From JAGWBF01 sp963663025 (lineage in GTDB: Bacteria; Chloroflexota; Dehalococcoidia; Lucifugimonadales; JAGWBF01): a stretch of DNA of 64,000 nucleotides. Made by a program: the position numbers and the translations under genes. How positions within the stretch are numbered: the stretch's first letter is position 1; each line of letters starts with the position of its first letter. Shown piece by piece: positions 62,831-64,000 of the stretch. The notes below the pieces were generated by a model. The model saw nothing but the letters and a program-made list of their open reading frames with translations. It searched no databases and was not told where the DNA came from. The stretch is from contig OY760073.1 in the NCBI GenBank assembly GCA_963663025.1, forward strand, positions 2,290,650 to 2,354,649, in the 5' to 3' direction.

Positions 62831-64000
62831 TCTGCCCGTTCCTCCAAAATCCGTCCTCCCCAGTTTAGCACTGCCCGCACCAGGGGGCTTTGGTCCGGCC
62901 CTTGGGTAAATGCGGCCGGAGCCCCTTCGGTCATATCCAACTTCAGCCTGTAAGCTGTTCCCAGAGACTTGACCATCGCCTCCTCTATTGCGCGTATACC
63001 TTGTGGGTCGTCCAACTCTCCTTGCATACGCTCCAGGTGGGACTTGTGGGAAAAGGCGATCACCAGGGTGTCGCCATCCAGGTGCTGGTTCTTACAGTCC
63101 CTGAGCAGGGCCCCTATGTTGAAGCGCTTCCCCTTATACCGGCTCAGGGCCCTTACCAGGGACGACCATTGGGCCCCCGTCAGCCCCTCGGAGGAGCCGT
63201 TGCTCATGACGGGTGCTGCCGGCACAGGCGTCCCAGCCTCGACCATCGGTGGTTCGACCTGCGCGGGAGGAGGCCCAGGGCTCACCTTGGCTGGCTCGGC
63301 GATGGCGCCGGCAGCTGCGGGCTTGTCTCCCGTATCCCTTGGGGGAGGGACGGACGTTCTTGTGCTTGGAGCGGTCGTTGAAGGCTGGGGTTTGGGTGCT
63401 TGCTCCGGGGCTTGCCGGGGAGCGCCCTCCAAGCTGATCTCGACTACTGCCAGCTCCAGGGGAAGCGGAGAGGGCGAGTCCAGCTTCATGTTGACGGGTG
63501 CCAGGTGCTTCAGGCACTGCATGGTGGATGTTATAGGCGCTTTGGATGCCAGTTCTTCGAGGGCATGGGACGTTTCGGACGATATGTCCAGGGAGTCCCT
63601 GGACCCGCATTGGAGCAGCAGCAGGGACCGGAGCAGTTCCACCGCCTCCTTGTGAAGCTGCCGAAGGTCCACGCCGTCCCACGCGGCCCGGTTGATGGAT
63701 GCGACGGCAGCCGATGTGTTGCCCATGAGCAGGTAGTTGATGAGTTCCAGGGCCTGCTGGCCGTGGCCAAGCCCCAGCATCTGGTTGACTTCGTTCACCC
63801 CCACGGCCCCGCCGTATGAGACCACCACCTGCTCAAGCAGGTTCTCAGCGTCGCGGAGACTGCCCGAGGAGAAGTGGGCCAGAATCTTCAGGGCTGAGGT
63901 GTCGGCCTCGATCCCCTCCATGTCGCATATGAGGCGCAGCCGGTCCACCATGCTCTCGGATGTCAAGCGCCTGAAATCGAAGCGCTGGCACCGGGAGATG
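62827..64000 (-). CDS. dnaX: DNA polymerase III gamma/tau subunit (5' end outside window)
   Basis: Clamp-loader ATPase partner of HolB. The visible part begins in the AAA+ domain (ISRCQRFDFRRLTSE at the right edge), continues through the lid (FSSGSLRDAENLLEQ), a Pro/Ala-rich linker and a C-terminal tau-like domain. The first ~200 residues, including Walker A, are beyond base 64000. It overlaps ybaB by ATGA. Confidence 0.95.
   Translation of the reverse strand, partial: ISRCQRFDFRRLTSESMVDRLRLICDMEGIEADTSALKILAHFSSGSLRDAENLLEQVVVSYGGAVGVNEVNQMLGLGHGQQALELINYLLMGNTSAAVASINRAAWDGVDLRQLHKEAVELLRSLLLLQCGSRDSLDISSETSHALEELASKAPITSTMQCLKHLAPVNMKLDSPSPLPLELAVVEISLEGAPRQAPEQAPKPQPSTTAPSTRTSVPPPRDTGDKPAAAGAIAEPAKVSPGPPPAQVEPPMVEAGTPVPAAPVMSNGSSEGLTGAQWSSLVRALSRYKGKRFNIGALLRDCKNQHLDGDTLVIAFSHKSHLERMQGELDDPQGIRAIEEAMVKSLGTAYRLKLDMTEGAPAAFTQGPDQSPLVRAVLNWGGRILEERAE

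Overview
This is a GC-rich bacterial chromosome segment, roughly 60-65 % GC by eye. Genes are dense and lie on both strands, and repeats are confined to the gaps between them. The content suggests a Chloroflexota bacterium, most likely of the Dehalococcoidia/SAR202 kind. The clues are paralogous luciferase-like flavin enzymes, paralogous gamma-glutamyltransferase-like and amidohydrolase genes, DUF3179 and DUF5678 proteins, a TIGR01906-type membrane protein and a HerA-NurA operon. This placement is inferred from gene content, not from a computed phylogeny.

Layout. 0-11 kb: a luciferase-like oxidoreductase running off the left edge, a DUF3179 lipoprotein, glucose-6-phosphate dehydrogenase, mog-trmD, a gamma-glutamyltransferase-like enzyme, a TlpA-like thioredoxin lipoprotein, rplS and priA. 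11-15 kb: two exported proteins, a fibronectin/matrixin-like metalloprotease with an in-frame TGA at the end of its signal peptide and a large lipoprotein. 15.7-22.5 kb: a plus-strand run of def, CCA-transferase-like, secD, secF, nfo and a zincin, in which SecD carries an expanded periplasmic region. 22.7-25.2 kb: CDGSH protein, leucine dehydrogenase family enzyme and fumarylacetoacetase-family enzyme. 25.7-31.1 kb: nurA, HAS-barrel protein and herA coupled by 4-nt overlaps, then selB. 31.4-35.5 kb: nuclease-like EEP protein, tag, holB and lysA. 35.6-37.5 kb: a low-GC accessory patch with DUF5678, a protease fragment, an orphan HTH antitoxin and an EVE-domain/nuclease-like protein whose normal start is cut off by a TAG. 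37.6-41 kb: CocE-type hydrolase, radical SAM protein and tRNA-Pro(CGG). 41-59.4 kb: mainly catabolic operons (hotdog dehydratases with a ThDP enzyme, PEP-mutase family enzyme, amidohydrolases, MFS, a second GGT, a ThDP half-enzyme, a second luciferase-like enzyme, RidA, VOC), interleaved with sppA, mazG and small membrane or zinc-ribbon genes. 59.5-64 kb: biotin carboxylase, recO, recR, ybaB and dnaX (cut by the right edge).

Genes working together. dnaX-ybaB-recR-recO, priA, holB, tag, nfo and possibly nurA-herA serve replication and repair. def, secD and secF serve protein maturation and export. The catabolic blocks look like separate, mostly undescribed degradation pathways for small acids or amides, each with its own promoter.

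The intergenic spaces at 15.2-15.7, 25.2-25.7, 33.0, 40.5-40.9, 47.2-47.7 and 58.8 kb contain several families of short palindromic repeats. One family forms two full copies of a 128-bp MITE-like element. No insertion sequence, prophage, CRISPR array or rRNA was seen.
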